Source of the DNA: Trematomus loennbergii
Taxonomy: Eukaryota; Chordata; Actinopteri; Perciformes; Nototheniidae
Assembly (NCBI GenBank): GCA_012861695.1
Contig: JAAOOA010000002.1
Location: 24,923,398 to 24,987,397, forward strand
Reading direction: 5' to 3'
Length of the DNA: 64,000 bases
Shown: one piece after another, positions 1 through 13,216 of the stretch
Layout: each line of letters begins with the position of its first letter
Numbering within the stretch: the stretch's first letter is position 1
Translations under genes and position numbers: made by a program
The notes under the pieces: model-generated
What the model was told of the DNA's origin: nothing
What the model saw: the letters and a program-made list of their open reading frames with translations, nothing else
Database searches by the model: none

Positions 1-562
1 GCCTATCCGTTTCTTATAGCTCCAAACTTCCAGACATCTTTCTTCCTGTTAATGGAAACACGCTGCAGTGTTTGTATGTTAGGTGTGCTGTCACATATCT
101 CACAAAACACGTGTTACTTTATGGTTTCATCCTTTTTCTTCAAAAACATCTTAGGTGTACAACAGAGGCATCCTGGCTGCAGTAAATCATCTTAGGGCCA
201 CCCCATGGAGCAATGTCACCACTGTAAATCTCTTCTAATATCAAACAGATGTTGATTCGGCAAATGTTTTCCTAATGACTAGGCTAATTATTTCACTGCA
301 GGAAGATTATGTGACAAAGAAGGGAATGCGTCCCATGACACATCTTTGTGCATCTGGTTGAGTAATCCCAAATCTGTAACTTTTTTCCAGTCTTATAGAA
401 ACCGTGTCTTTGAGTCTTCGATTCCTTCCTAATGCCTTCCCCTCATTTCCCCTGTTTCTTCTTAATAGCCCCCAATCCTGTCCCTTCATCCCTCTCCTCA
501 CCCCCTTTTCTTCCCTCCTAACAAGCCCTTCTATCCCACCAATTCACTACCTTCTGTTATTT

Positions 563-564
<2 letters not shown>

Positions 565-613
<49 letters not shown>

Positions 614-667
614 TGTGTGGTGTGTGTGTGTGTGTGTGTGTGTGTTGTGTGTGTGTGTGTGTGTGCA

Positions 668-699
<32 letters not shown>

Positions 700-727
700 T
701 GTGTGTGTGCGTGTGTGTGTGCGTGTG

Positions 728-816
<89 letters not shown>

Positions 817-818
817 TG
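565..818. repeat. (GT)n microsatellite with GC/GTGC variants
   Basis: About 250 bases of TG dinucleotide repeat, interrupted by GTGG units and by a block of tgcg repeats around 665-700. The cg-containing block shows an internal sub-expansion of a variant unit. Confidence 0.97.
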
Positions 819-1447
819 AGTGTACAGGGGTAGAGTTGCAGAGAGCAGGCCATTAGTTTGTTAGTTGGTTCTGCAGCTCATTGAGGTCATTGTGCTCCAA
901 AGACCCTCTAGCCCAGCTGGACTCATCAAGTAGCAAGAACTCTCTTTCAAATCTCTCTCCTCCTTTTCCTACCTCTTCCCCTCCCCCTTTCCTTCAGAAA
1001 CTCCCCCTTCTCTTATTACTCCCAGTAATCCCTTACTCACCCAAAAGGGATTTGTCTATAGTAGTAAACTCTACTTGCCAGCCAAAAAGCTTGTTTATAG
1101 ATAAAACTTGTTTACTTAAGCAAATCAACAGAAAGGCCTTACCTCAAGGCCCTTGTGTTGTTGACATCTTGCTAATGGCTTGTTGTTCACAGTGGTGGTC
1201 TTCATCTCAGGCTAAAAAACAACACACAAAGCCAACCTCTTAAGACAATGAACTAATTAGGACAATGTCTTATGTCTGGGTTAGAATCCAAAGGTCAGCT
1301 GCAATATAATTAGGCCTTGTTCACATTTGGCATTAATTCCACCATGAGTGAAAGCAAGAAGCTTTACATTTTTTGTACAGGATTGAACAATGCTAAAATG
1401 CATACTGGATTCCTGGTAATGTGTCCACATACAGTACGTGGTGTGTC

Positions 1448-1545
1448 ATCATGGTGGCATAGGGGTTACGATAGTGTTCCCAATTCGATTTCCGGCCAGA
1501 CACCTTTGCTGTCAGTCACTCCTCCCCATCTCTACCCTTTTTATT
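1448..1545 (+). repeat. tRNA-derived SINE remnant
   Basis: A Pol III A-box-like stretch (tggcataggggt, 1455-1466) is followed by a B-box-like stretch (aattcgatttcc, 1483-1494) and then by 'ggccagacacctttgctgtca' and a pyrimidine-rich segment. The order matches the common fish tRNA-SINE layout (tRNA-like head, 'cctttgctg', CT-rich body). It is diverged, so the boundaries are approximate. It is not a working tRNA gene, because the spacing and stems do not form a cloverleaf. Confidence 0.55.
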
Positions 1546-3829
1546 GTTTTGCATTGATCTTTTAGTGTGCTTAAAAACCAAACGCACAACAGACTTAGCC
1601 ACTGCAATGATCCAATGTGTAGTTTCTCTATTTGGAAGTGGTAAGTTACTAAATGATTCAATAAAATGTGAATGTGAAATATGAGAACAAAAGGTCACTT
1701 AAATGTCATTGAAAATGTATTGAGGATGCATTCTGATGCCAGATGAGAATTCTGCAGTCCATCTTAATCGGATGACCTGATGTATATGGACAATACAGCA
1801 TCCAAGCTTCCTGTTTGAGGAACTGATGTTAGAGGCAGACACAAGAAATGAATCCCCATTTTCTTTACTAAAATAGATTTGTGGTAATTTCATCAGTAAC
1901 AGTAGAGTGACAGGACAGAAAAGAGCGATGACGTGGATTGAAGATCCTCTGCAAAATTCAAACCTGGGATGTTATGTTTACATGGCACTGGACAGCTGGA
2001 CACCAAGATACCTCTTAAGTCCCCTTTGACCGCAGATATGTGAGGAAAGACACACATTTAGCTTCATATACAAATCACACAAGTCCAAACACGTCAGTTT
2101 GAGAAAAGCTTCAGGCTACGAGAGTGGACCGATAACGTTACATCATCACAGGAGGGAGGAGGATGGGATTTTGAGAGCCTCTGTCAATGCATGTACACAC
2201 ACAAACACACACACTTAATGGTGACCACTTGGCTGGACCAAAACAAAGCTTTGGCAGGCATTGTTCTCAGCTGTACTCATCTTTCTAAAGGGGTTTAGAG
2301 CTATGTGCTGGTTTCAAAAACGTTCACACTTGTTTCTCGTTGTGGAAGCCCAGCTATTCTTAACTTTAATTTATAGGTTTCACCTTCTTGATCAATTTCT
2401 GACATTCTTCTTTTCTTTTTTAAATACTTTGTCAGGCAACTATCCTGTGAGAATATTACTAACCTCTTTTCAAAAAAGTGAACATTGTCATCTTTAATTG
2501 GAGATGGAGCTTTTAATTTAACCATATGTTACATTCTCAGTTTAAGAACTGCCCTAGTGGTAATAAAATCCCCATATCCGGCAAATGGTAACACTGAACT
2601 GCACAGGAAAAACTAAAAGCTGTTTTTCTCCGCTTTAGTTGGAGCCAACTGTTTGCAAACTTGTCAGTCTACTGGGCATGCTGTTGCAATCCTCTTTACA
2701 ATCCCTAAGGTGTGACAACTTCACTCCTGGCAGACCTGTGGGTATGTGTGTCTACTTGAAACTCTGTCTTTGGACCAAATGTCTTACCAGTTATAGGCTA
2801 GGAGTTTGAGATGCCTATTGTCAATGCCCACTTTGATATTGTTTCAGGCTATAGGCATTGGGTCATACATCGGGTTGTGATCAGTCTTAGGTTTAGGTTT
2901 AGGGAAAGATAACTTTACTTTTTTGGTCTTTGCAAAAAAAAAAGAACAAACCTGCGTGTGAGAGTAGGACTGTCAGATAGTCTCATCGCTCTGCAGTGGT
3001 ATTTTTCACACATCTACCTTGGAAATCAAAGACTTCACTCCTCCTTGTCTGTCTCATATGGCTAGGCTGTCTCCATACTGGTATACCCTTGTCTTAGGTC
3101 CTCCAGTTTTCGGACTGTGTTCCCTTTTTTGCCATTGGTTGCCCTTTTCATGCTTTTGTTTGTTTGCCTTTCATTTGTAATAATCTATATTTAGTTGGTT
3201 TACAACATTGACATTTCACAAAAAACATATCTTCACATAGCCTGTGACTACCTGGCATAAAATAATTTATTAAAAAGCTTAGGTAACTGAAGGGGGAGTT
3301 TTATCAGCATCAGACATTACCATAAGGAGTCGGGAAAATGGCTAAAAGCTAACATTGCATTAGGCTTATTGTTTTAATATCAAGACTACATTAGACTACA
3401 CTGCTGGTAGTATCAGTGACATGGTCTGTGAAACATGACTGGGTTGCAAAAAGTACTTCATATATTTAGGTTCTGGTAAAAATGTTGGGGCAAACTACGT
3501 TAATTAGTTTATTCAGGCTACATTGCATTCGTACAGTCTTTTAACCATAATGGTGTTAGATGTGTCCGGAGAACGTTAGCTACAGTAAAAAAAAACAAGG
3601 ATAATAAGTAGGGTCTATTTCCACTTAGGCCTACAGTATGTCTTGAAACGAACTTTAAAGCGTAAGGAACATGCTTAGGAGAATGACTCCAAAAGATAGA
3701 GAGAAACCAGGATCCCCTTTATATTGAAAGAATTAAAAATAGGATAAGTACAACTAGGCCTACTTTTCATTGAACCGGATAGACTACTATACAGATCAGG
3801 GACTGCTGGGTCTGGTGAAAACAACTTTC

Positions 3830-3900
3830 GGCTGACTCACAGAGGCGTGGGAGGGGCTAACAGCCGTGTTAGGTTTTAAATCCACACGTGGTCTGGGTCT
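3830..3900 (+). promoter_or_regulatory. zfp36: Putative zfp36 core promoter
   Basis: A consensus AP-1 site (TGACTCA, 3833-3839) and a GC-rich 'gtgggaggggct' box lie just upstream of a TATA-like TTTTAAA (3874-3880). The last is about 150 bases before the start codon at 4023. Mammalian ZFP36 is an immediate-early, serum-inducible gene, so AP-1/EGR-type elements next to a TATA-like box would fit. The assignment rests on motifs and position only. Confidence 0.4.
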
Positions 3901-4022
3901 TGGGCTTGTTTAGCACAGCATACACAACTAGAAACTTCTGACCAACTCATGCAAGCGAGTTGCCCACGTCTATCACTGCGGGGGCAGACTGGAACGGACG
4001 AAACTTTTGATAACTCAGCAAA

Positions 4023-6988
4023 ATGCCCTCTTTCCCCCTCAACCAGTTCACCGACTTGGAAGAGATGATGTGCAAGGTAAACGGAAAGCGCAGAGAAAGT
4101 TGAGCGGAGCAAAAGTTTGCTAGGTCATGAGGGAGGGAGGGGGTAAACTTTAGCTAGCTAGCTACACTGCTAACGTTACGCTGTTTGCTCTGTGTAATTT
4201 CAAGTGTTTAGCAGATACTGTTGTCCTTTTATTAGCCGTGATTTTCTTCTGTTTATTTGTGGCCTTTTCAAGCTCTTTTTTTTAATAATAATCTTCTCTC
4301 AAAATTAGCCTTAACTGAAAGCTAACTTGTAGGGAGAGTTATGGGAGCGTTGTTGAAGTTAGTGCAACAAGGGCCTATTTAAATAGTCTACTAATTTGCT
4401 AATTCAGTGGTTGAGATTTAAGATTTCAACACGGTAACGTTACTGGTCATAGAGAGGTTACTACTAACGGCAGTGAACGCCAACAATTCGAATCAAAACA
4501 GCACCGTAAACTTAACTAGAGAACTTGCGCCAAACAACAAAAAGTCGACAGTTAAAGTTGCCAAGCTGCGTTTATAGCATGGAAACATGTTTAGTTCACT
4601 GGATGCAAGTAAGTTAAAGTCACGTAGGAACATGTTGTTTGTTAAATACAAATATTTTCTTCAGAAATAGGCAGTGTTTTAAAATAACAAAGTAGTATAC
4701 CGAAGTAGAATTGAGGGACTTGTACTTTACTTGAGTATTTCCATTTCCTGCTACTGTACTTCACAACAATTCCGACTTAAATTGTGTACTTTTACTCCAC
4801 TGCATTTATTTTTCCCTTTTCAATTACTTAACATATTTGTATTAATGATGTGACATAATCAACTCTTAAATAAGTAATTTGTCACACCTGGAGTAAATTC
4901 AGAAGCTACTTTACAGTGGAGTAGCTGCATCTTTACCAGTTTTGATAACCATTAATTCATCAATAATCATGATTAACACATGTAATATATATTATTCTGA
5001 AATAAGCCAATCTGCATAATGAGTACTTTTACTTTTGGTACTTTAAGTATATGTTAATGCTAATACTTTTGTACTTTTACTTCAGTAACATTCTGATTGC
5101 AGGACTTTTACTTGTATTTCTCTACTTTAACTTAAGTATAAGATCTGAGATATTCCACCTCTGGAAATAGGACATTTCACTGTAATTTTTGCAATGCAAA
5201 GCACTACATCTCTTAGCTTGAAGAGGAAAGTATGTACTGCCAGGTTAAACCTTTTTGATCTAGTTGGTGTATAAAACAATCTATAGTAGCGATGAATATA
5301 TCTGGGTTTTTAATATTGTTTATGTAATAAATATAGTCAATTGTTACTTATAAATCCATTTATTAAGTTAAAACATAACCAATATAGAATCGCACTCCTC
5401 AAATGACAGGACATGTCGTGATTATTTCAATAACTATTATTAAATAAAATTATCTTTGGCCAATTCACTTCTAATAGCCCTCAATTCTGTGTTCTCCGCT
5501 AAAAACTATTAAGCTACATTACTGAAGTCTTTAGTTTGCGTTGAATATTGCACCAGAAGGCATTTCCACCCGTTTGCATGTCAACACATGTCAGTGTATA
5601 GAAATGTACAATAATTGATGGACACTGAATAATGCAACATGGATTAAAAAAAACAAAACGTAATCGCTCAACAATAATGTTAGATTGTTTTGCCTAATAT
5701 TGTGTTCTCTTTTTCTTGTTAAAAGCAATTACTGAATCTGGACTTGAGGGACCATAACGGACCACTACCATCCCTCAGTCTGGCCATGAGATCCCCAGGA
5801 TGCATTGGGCAGCCACGAAGCAACTTATCGTTTTCCCTGTCGTCTCTCTCCTGCCTTCCCACTGATTCTTCCGACAGTGTATTTCTGACCTCCAGCCAAT
5901 GGGGACAAGAGTCAGAAAGCCCTCTGCCAATCGAGACCGCCAATACCAACCAGTGGGCAAAGCCAGGCTTCCTTGCACAGCGCTCCATCAGCATGGTAGA
6001 GACCGGCAGCACCACAGCGGCAGGTCTAGGCTGGCCCGGGACTGACATGTTACATTCCCCAAGTGACATCAGCCCCAACGCACTGAATACCAGCTCCTCC
6101 TCTTCCTCCTCATCCGTTTCCTCTTCATCGGCGCGCTATAAGACTGAAATGTGTCGATCTTTCAATGAGAGTGGCTTGTGCAAGTACGGTGGGAAGTGCC
6201 AGTTTGCTCACGGGCTAGATGAGCTGCGTGATCTTAACAGACATCCAAAATACAAAACTGAGCCATGCCGCACATTTCACACCGTTGGTTTCTGCCCCTA
6301 TGGGATGCGCTGCCACTTTGTCCATAACAATGAGGAAGAAATTAATCACGCCTTGTCCCGTTCCTCCTCTTGTTCGTCATCCTCCTCTTCAAGCATTCCC
6401 CAGCAGCCACCTGGCTCCTTCCGCTCTCACAGGCCTCCTCTTGTCAGACATAGCTTCAGCTTTGCTGGGTTTCCCTCTGCCCCCCAGCCAGCCTTTCAGC
6501 CTACCCTTAACGCTCGACCTCCTCCTGCCACAGCTTCCTTCTCACGTGCTCCATCGGCCTCGCCTCCTTCCTGCGCTGACATTACTGACCTCCTTTCTCA
6601 TGCCTTCCTGGAGATGGACTCTGCCTTTGAGGCCTCCCCTGTCCACCAGTTCCAACCCCCCATGGTCCCGGCCCCTACAGCAGATCCTCGGTCTCCATTC
6701 CTGCCTTCCCCAGACTCTGGCTGTTCTCCATGTGGGCTGTCTCCGAATGCCTCCCCTTCCCTGGGGCAGAGTCCAAGTGCTTCAGAAGTGTTTCCGGGGC
6801 CACTGGGTGCCCGAAGTCTGTCCTATACCTCTCTGTCGGACCAGGACCAGGAGCAGGATAGGAGCAGCTCTGCCAGCTCGCTCAGTGGCTCTGAATCCTG
6901 CGGTGGCATGCATGATGCTAATGGCAGACGATTAGCAGTATTCAGTCAGCTCTCCGTTCCAGAGGATGCTACTGGATTCTGCCTTTAG
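4023..6988 (+). CDS. zfp36: Tristetraprolin-family mRNA decay factor (two CCCH zinc fingers)
   Basis: Two coding exons, 4023-4076 (18 codons, donor AAG|gtaaac) and 5726-6988 (acceptor gttaaaag), give 438 residues with no frame break. The N-terminus [18 protein letters not shown] is a short first exon, as in ZFP36 paralogues. Tandem fingers have the exact C-x8-C-x5-C-x3-H spacing (C161-C170-C176-H180 and C199-C208-C214-H218), each led by a YKTE motif, the signature that binds UAUUUAU in AU-rich 3' UTRs. Two R-x-S sites, RSIS near residue 105 and RHSFS near 261, match the MK2/14-3-3 sites of mammalian TTP. The C-terminus [13 protein letters not shown] resembles the CNOT1-binding tail. The middle is Ser/Pro-rich. 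The protein recruits CCR4-NOT and promotes deadenylation of cytokine and growth-factor mRNAs in the cytoplasm. The fish paralogue cth1 or a zfp36l gene is a possible alternative name. The family is near certain, the symbol less so. Confidence 0.9.
4672..5163. mobile_element. Non-autonomous hAT-like element in zfp36 intron 1
   Basis: The element starts cagtgttttaaaat and ends gatattccacctctg, a degenerate form of the common fish repeat whose ends read CAGTGGTGGAA...TTCCACCACTG. The 8-base sequence gaaatagg occurs directly before (4664-4671) and after (5164-5171), the 8-bp target duplication expected of hAT transposition. Internal motifs such as 'gtacttttactccactgcatttatt' are typical of this family. 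There is no transposase ORF. Confidence 0.85.
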
Positions 6989-8720
6989 GCTGCAGTGTGC
7001 TGTGAACACAAACATACATATTGCATACACTCAAACATGCAGACCCAAGATACTCTTGAGACACAATATATGCAGTGCACACATATCCATGCTCAAACAC
7101 ACACACGGCCCTCATTTACATTGCCACTTCATTGAAATCTCAGAAGTTCTTTGCACCTGCGTGTCTTCAAAGGAAACAAAGACTTTGTGACTGACTCGGA
7201 ACGCACGGAGAGATTAGCCGATTAGGTTTAAGTGGCTAAAATGTCACGGTCATATCTATCTGTAAGGGGAGAAGCTAAAGTGATGCAGAAACTGAATTGT
7301 GTGTTGCCACCAGACATGGTGCGTAATGAGTCAGAATTCAAATAGTGCTGGGAGCGATTGATGCTTTACCAAAATAGTATGCTGACATGGCAAATTTAGA
7401 CAAAAAATGTGTAATCACAGTGTGATTGGCCTTTGTGCCGCTTGTTGTTGAGTCCCACCACACCATTTTTTTTATTACATTTTAACATCATCCGAGTGAT
7501 TCTCTAAAAAATGTAACAAAGCCAAAGACATCTTTTGTAGCTCTGACATTTTGATTATGGTGGTACAAACACACAGTGTAACTTGTGTTTTTAGGAATTG
7601 TGGATTTTCCATCAACTGTTCACATGGTCGTGTTTATAAGCTGGTGAAACAGTTTTTTCCTCATAGCTCTACAGTCTGAGGTTACATTTAAATCACTGGC
7701 CTCCAACCTGAATGTTACGTTTTTTTAAACAGCTGAAGTGCCTGTTACGTTATTTACCAGGTCATGTGTTGAAACAATATTTGCTTGTTCGTTAGGAGTG
7801 ATGTGTGGATGGGCTGTGAATCATTTTATTTAGTCAAGTAAGCTTAGTGTAAGTTCAGGTCTCTCCGTTAAGATGACTACAAGTGTTCCTTTGTCTTGTT
7901 CATTATTGACAAACTGCTACCAGTTAAGTGCCAAATGACCAAATGTAACCTACAGAAGGAAGAGGGGTTACTCTGTTTTAGCTTAACAAAAAGCCTAGTG
8001 GACTTGATCCTACTTTGTTGAATCCAATGTTTATGATGCATTATTCAACATCTTATTCAGACCTATATGATCTGAACATAGCTAAAGTTGCAGAGGTTCA
8101 TTTCCTAGAAAAAAGTATGAAACAGTTAAGGGAACATTTCATGCCAGTCCTGTTTAAACCATTGCCGAGTATGTATTTTAGATGATCTTAACGCAAACAT
8201 TCCCAGGAGTGTGGATTGTTTCCCTCCTTTGTCCGCAGGTAGCACTGGTGCAAGCTTTTAAAAAATATTTATAATTTTTGTGACTCACCCCACTATTTTT
8301 CATCCCTCCGTCAATATTAAATATTTGTACTGTTATGAATGTGTAGTGTACCTGGTCACATGTAGGTGAACTGTGCACCCAGGTTGGTTGCCTTACTGAG
8401 CTAGATCCAGCATTCTGTAGGGTTAGGGTATGTATGCTTAGTGTTATAGAAATGTTACTCAGTTGTTTTGTGTGTTTATGACGTAGTTGGTTAGAAGAAC
8501 AAACACTGCTGTTACTGGTCTATTTAAAATTGCCTTTTTCGTCAACATGTTTAAGGCTCGTTTAGTGTTTAAGGTGATCATCTTTAGTAAATTAATTTCT
8601 TTAATTTATTTTAACGTATTTATAGAGGACTTTGAGTTGGTAATGCTTGCATCAAGTTTAATATATTTGGTTTCTCTTTTGTTTTTTTGTACTGGTAATA
8701 AAGTTTCTTGTTTTTGATCT
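6989..8720 (+). promoter_or_regulatory. zfp36: zfp36 3' UTR with AU-rich elements and polyA signal
   Basis: A polyA signal AATAAA is at 8697-8702, followed by a TG/T-rich stretch. The 3' UTR is therefore about 1.7 kb. Two UAUUUAU heptamers (8266-8272 and 8617-8623), plus several AUUUA pentamers, sit in AU-rich context. This heptamer is the known core target of TTP-type fingers, so the message probably decays through its own product. Confidence 0.65.
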
Positions 8721-11700
8721 TTTCACAAGTTTGTTTTGCTTCTTATACTTAAACTTCCACAGGTAAAATCTATAGAGGCGTATTTGGCGCATCTACTGAA
8801 AGTTGCTAATGCAAAAGTTAAAAGACGTGTGTATTTTTTTTTCGACTTTCTGACTACTTGTATGCATTATACTGGCTCTAGTATCTTTGCCACAATGTTC
8901 ACACATTTGTGACATGTCGTTTCAAGGTGCGGGAGGCAGGAAGGAAGCAGGAAATCGGTGAACTGACATTTATGGTTTTCATTGTAGATCAAAATCTCAA
9001 AATGGCCCTGTATTTTTAAGTTAACTGCATATACACATGTCAAGAGAAGAAGCAAGTAAAGAATATGCTTCACTCCAAAGTTGGTACAAGAAACATGTAT
9101 GTATGCCAAGAGATGTAAAGTTCCACAATCAATAAATTGGCATTTGATCCTTTTAAGTTAGGCAAATGTGAAAAACTGCCACACTGACTAGGACTTGGTT
9201 TTCACTGAACTATACTGGAAAGAAATCATTACATAATTGTTCCTTAAGCCGTAGAACAAATTATAGCATTCTCTTATGACTTTAGATTAGCTTTGTATTT
9301 CATTGAGAATGGTTAGCATAGGTAATCAGACTAGAAACCTTTATTTGTATCTTCAAGTTTTACTATTGTGACTACACAATAGTAAAACACAATAGGTCGT
9401 CCGTGTTTACAGGGGAAAGTGTGAAACAGGAAATGAATAACAGTTGCGCTATTCTACAACCTCTGCTTTTAAAATGTGCCAACAAACCAGTGTTGATCAT
9501 AAGAGAGTACACTTCTTGGCTTTTTAAAAATGTTTTATCTACTCAATTAAAGTGAGTTAAATGCATACATGATCAAGAGAATTCAAACACTGTTTTGAAA
9601 TTGGCTTAACTGACTGAAGTCCAAAAGGTTATGAAGTTACTGCTTTGTCTCATTTTAATAAACAACCATAGCAACAATGTCTAATTAAAGCAAGTGTAGT
9701 TATCGTCTCTTATTTTGTAGTAATTTGTGCCTTAACTAGTTTGCTGTAGAATAGCAAGACACTAGTGTGTGTGTGTAGTCATGCCAGACTCGAGATTTCA
9801 TGTGGAGATAAGAAGTCTTTGTTTGGGGTTTAATCTGAACAATCCTCTGCTCCCACCCATGTCCCTTGCTGATTCTGTCCTTCCTCCCGCACTTCTTTCC
9901 TCTCCTTCAATTACTTCCCCTCACCTCTCCACTTTCTACAGCTATTACTGTTTTGATCTTCTGTTTCTATGGTGAGCAAGTTGTAGACGCAGGATTTTTA
10001 GCAGGTCAAACCACAAAACTTAATTGGTCTCCAGATATCAGGGAAATATACTTGTCATACATGTAAAAACAGCCTTTGTAGTCTACGTTTCTGTAAACAA
10101 CTCATAGTGAAAATTCAACATCACAAAATAACATTGATCGTGGGATGTTTCTCCTTTCCCCATTTACATTATCCGACAAAAAAACAAAACAGGGCAACAA
10201 ATGCATACATATGGTTGAGCCTCCAGGAATCTCTCTTTCATGCACACACACAGAAGAGCTATTATCTTGTCACTGTTAACATGAGCTGGGATGGCTGTCT
10301 GGGAGTGATTAGTGGCTGTGAAGGAGTTAAAGGCATGTGTGTGCCTGTATAGGGTGTGTGTGTGGGGCTGTGAGTGTGTGGCTGTGGGTGTGTGGCTGTA
10401 TTGTGTCTCATAGACATTCTCCCACACTCTTGCCCTGTGGGACATAGGAAAAGCAGGCAGATGGCTGTATTCAGGTCCACCACGGGTCAACATATGGCCC
10501 CGAGAAACAAAGTTTGTGTTTGTGTGTGCGAGACAGAGAATCTTACTCTTACTATGCATGAGTGGAGGAAGTTGAATGAGAAGGAAGGGGGTAAAAAAGG
10601 TAAAAGTGGAGCCAGAAAAAGAAGCTGTGAAAAAAAAGTGGTTAGATAAAGTAGTAATGGAACAATCTGAGAGGATGAAAGTGGGCGGCATCCCCTGAGA
10701 TCATACAGGTTGTTAAATATAGGACACGTGGGTATATTTGTGAGGGTGCTTTAAGGACAATGGCTTTTATGGTGTATTTAAGTCTTGTATACTAGGCCCT
10801 ACAACTAATTCTGGAATAAAAAATATGCCTACAAGCAAGAAATTAAAAATAAAGATATGAAAAACTGGTTAGCATTTGTAAAATGTCAAAGCTACGTAAC
10901 ATAACCTTACTTTCAGTGGTTTTAGGAAGCACATTAAGCTAGGTGGCAAATGACTTAGCTAAATGTTTTACTAATCGGCTAACAAGCTAATGCTATACTC
11001 AGTTTAATAAATAACTATGCTACTGCCAGCTGTTAGCTATTGCACTACTAAAAAAATAAACACATTGAAATATGAAATAACTTAAGCAAAAGCCTAATTA
11101 ATCGGAGTTTATTCTGTTAGCATCCAGGTAGCATCAACATATTGATCTTACCACTGTATTTGAAAATGTGGTTGTTGTAGCCTTCAGCTACACATATGTT
11201 AACTGACAACATTGTATTTGACCACTTTTAAGCAAATTGTCAGGTCGCACTAATGACCAAAAATGGCATTTTGTGATTCCAGTTTGTTGTTGCCTATGAA
11301 TAGAAGTGAGCATTCAGGAAACCTAACCCAGATCAATAGTCTCTGTCAACTCCTCACACTACAAAAGACTTCAGTCCGCCTATGTGGACAGTGTTACTGA
11401 ATTTTAGAAAGTCATCAATTTCAGAGAATGAATGCAGGTCTTACTTGTACCCCCCCCCCCCCCAACTCCTCCTGTCTTTCTTCTAGCCCCTGACAATCAC
11501 CCGCCTCCTCCTTTACTCTCCTCCCTCTCTCCATTCACCGTTCCTCTTTGTGAGTGTATTGGTGATATTGTGATGCAGGAGAGAGCAGTAGAAAGGGAGG
11601 CAGAGCCCTGTAGAAAGCATTAAACAGCTGTTGCTGAACTCTCCCCATCATCCTTCAATTTAACCTATAGACAGTCTGCAGATTTCTTCACTTCATAGCA

Positions 11701-13216
11701 TTTGTGAGACATTTTGGTACAAAAAGAAGAAACTTGTTATGCCTTCTTCATCTTTCATTTCTCCTACACTGCTTCCTCTCCGCCCCCCACTCCCCTTTAA
11801 TAAACTTCTATTTTCTACATTTCAATACCCTCCAGCCTCCTGTAGAGGCTCCTTATTCTCTCTTATTCTTATTATCTCATTTTCCTCTTGTCCCCTCTCT
11901 CAATCTCACCCTCCTCCTCCACCAACTTTCTATAATTCCGCCCCCTCCCAGGCTTTCTCTCTAATCCCCCTTTCAGGTTTTTTTTCCTTCTCTACAGAGA
12001 GGATTTGGGCAAAGTGTTTAATCGATTGCAACAAATGGGTGAAAGAGTTGGCTATAATCAGGTGCAGCACATTTAAGCAGACGCCTAACAAAATCTCCCT
12101 GACTGATTTGCATATTGCATTGCAGGAAGAAAAACAGTATGGGAAATGTTGTTAGAGGGTAGAGTGGAAGCCCTTGCACCGATAAAGCGGCGGCAATGTT
12201 AGTTTTATCCCCATACTTCTAGACGTTATGGTAGTAAACTGCAAAGTCTAAGCTATTACAGTGAGTTCAACCTTGGTGATGGTTTCCAAACCTATGGTTC
12301 TAACGCATCTGACTTTTATCCAATCAAAATCAACCATTGTGTATTTCAAATACATTCAAAGTCATCCGAGATCCAACATAATCTGATGAATTGTCTGTAT
12401 TTTCACATCCCAGCCCTAAAGACTGAACCTAGCTCTGCTGGGTTTCTGTTCATGTTAGCAGGCATATTGGATTGGAAGACCTATTTGCCATCAATTTTGA
12501 TTCTTCTTTTTAAAGTGCTTCTCAAAAGAGCACTGCACATCGATGAAAGTATTGCACTCACTCCATGTTTGCAACCATTGAGCAAAAAAAACTAAACTGA
12601 TGACATTTTGATCTTTATGTGCCATAATGAGAAGGGGAATGCATTTCTTACCATATTTGAGTTGTACCAAATATAGGCTGAAAAGTTCCCTAGACTATAA
12701 CGTCACCCAAAGCTGAAGCCCCACTTGAAAACCCATTCTGGTGCTGCTGAGTGTCTACTTATAAACAGGGATCTTTTTTAACTTTACTGAAGTCTTAAGC
12801 TTATTCAAGAACTCTTATCTTGAGGGCCGCTGTCATACTGAAGTAAGAACAGTTTGAGTGCTAACCCAAAGTTTTAGACAAAGGATGTAATAATATATTA
12901 AATAGCATGTAGTGTTTCACTTCCATTAAATGTGGGTGCTTGCAAGAAATATATATATTGTACACCTCCCACTCATATATTACGCTATCCCAACTTCAAA
13001 CCATCAGTTTGTCAAGCAGGCTTTTTGTGAAGATAGAAAAATCAGTTTTCTCCAAGCCCAAGTAGAAATAACCCTGATGACATCACCAGGGATAAAATGC
13101 CCCTTGAGAGCCATAGAAGCCATTTTACAACTGTTTTCACAGGCCGATTGGAAATTGGTGGAGTGCCTCTTCAAGATGCAGTCCAGGTCTTTCACTTTCT
13201 CTCCTCCCACTTTTTT
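8721..13216. other. Gene-poor spacer
   Basis: No exon is supported. It contains an inverted repeat at 9357-9388, a poly-C run at 11450-11463 and pyrimidine-rich tracts (11740-11990). The ORF around 10164-10691 comes from GT/CA-rich low-complexity sequence. Confidence 0.5.
9357..9388. repeat. Perfect 14-bp inverted repeat (hairpin)
   Basis: Arms gttttactattgtg (9357-9370) and cacaatagtaaaac (9375-9388) are exact reverse complements around a 4-base loop acta. Confidence 0.9.

Larger units (their letters stand above)
1..3829. other. Spacer upstream of zfp36
   Basis: No coding exon is recognised here. The stretch holds a long GT microsatellite (565-818), a tRNA-derived SINE remnant near 1.45 kb and otherwise AT-rich sequence. 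The open frames around 404-856 are microsatellite translations (Cys-Val and Thr-His runs) and are not genes. Confidence 0.6.

Noticed and set aside
404..856. ORFs of Cys-Val, Thr-His or Val-Cys repeats (also at 18.5, 25.1, 28.7, 37.1, 39.5, 44.5 and 44.8 kb)
   Set aside because: They are translations of GT/AC microsatellites in various frames and have no gene context.
1451..1500. Possible tRNA gene
   Set aside because: A- and B-box-like stretches are present, but no cloverleaf with paired acceptor and anticodon stems forms; SINE remnant is the better reading.
6219..6935. 238-codon plus-strand frame overlapping zfp36 exon 2
   Set aside because: It is a shadow in another frame of the zinc-finger exon; it lacks any motif, while the zfp36 frame carries two exact CCCH fingers.
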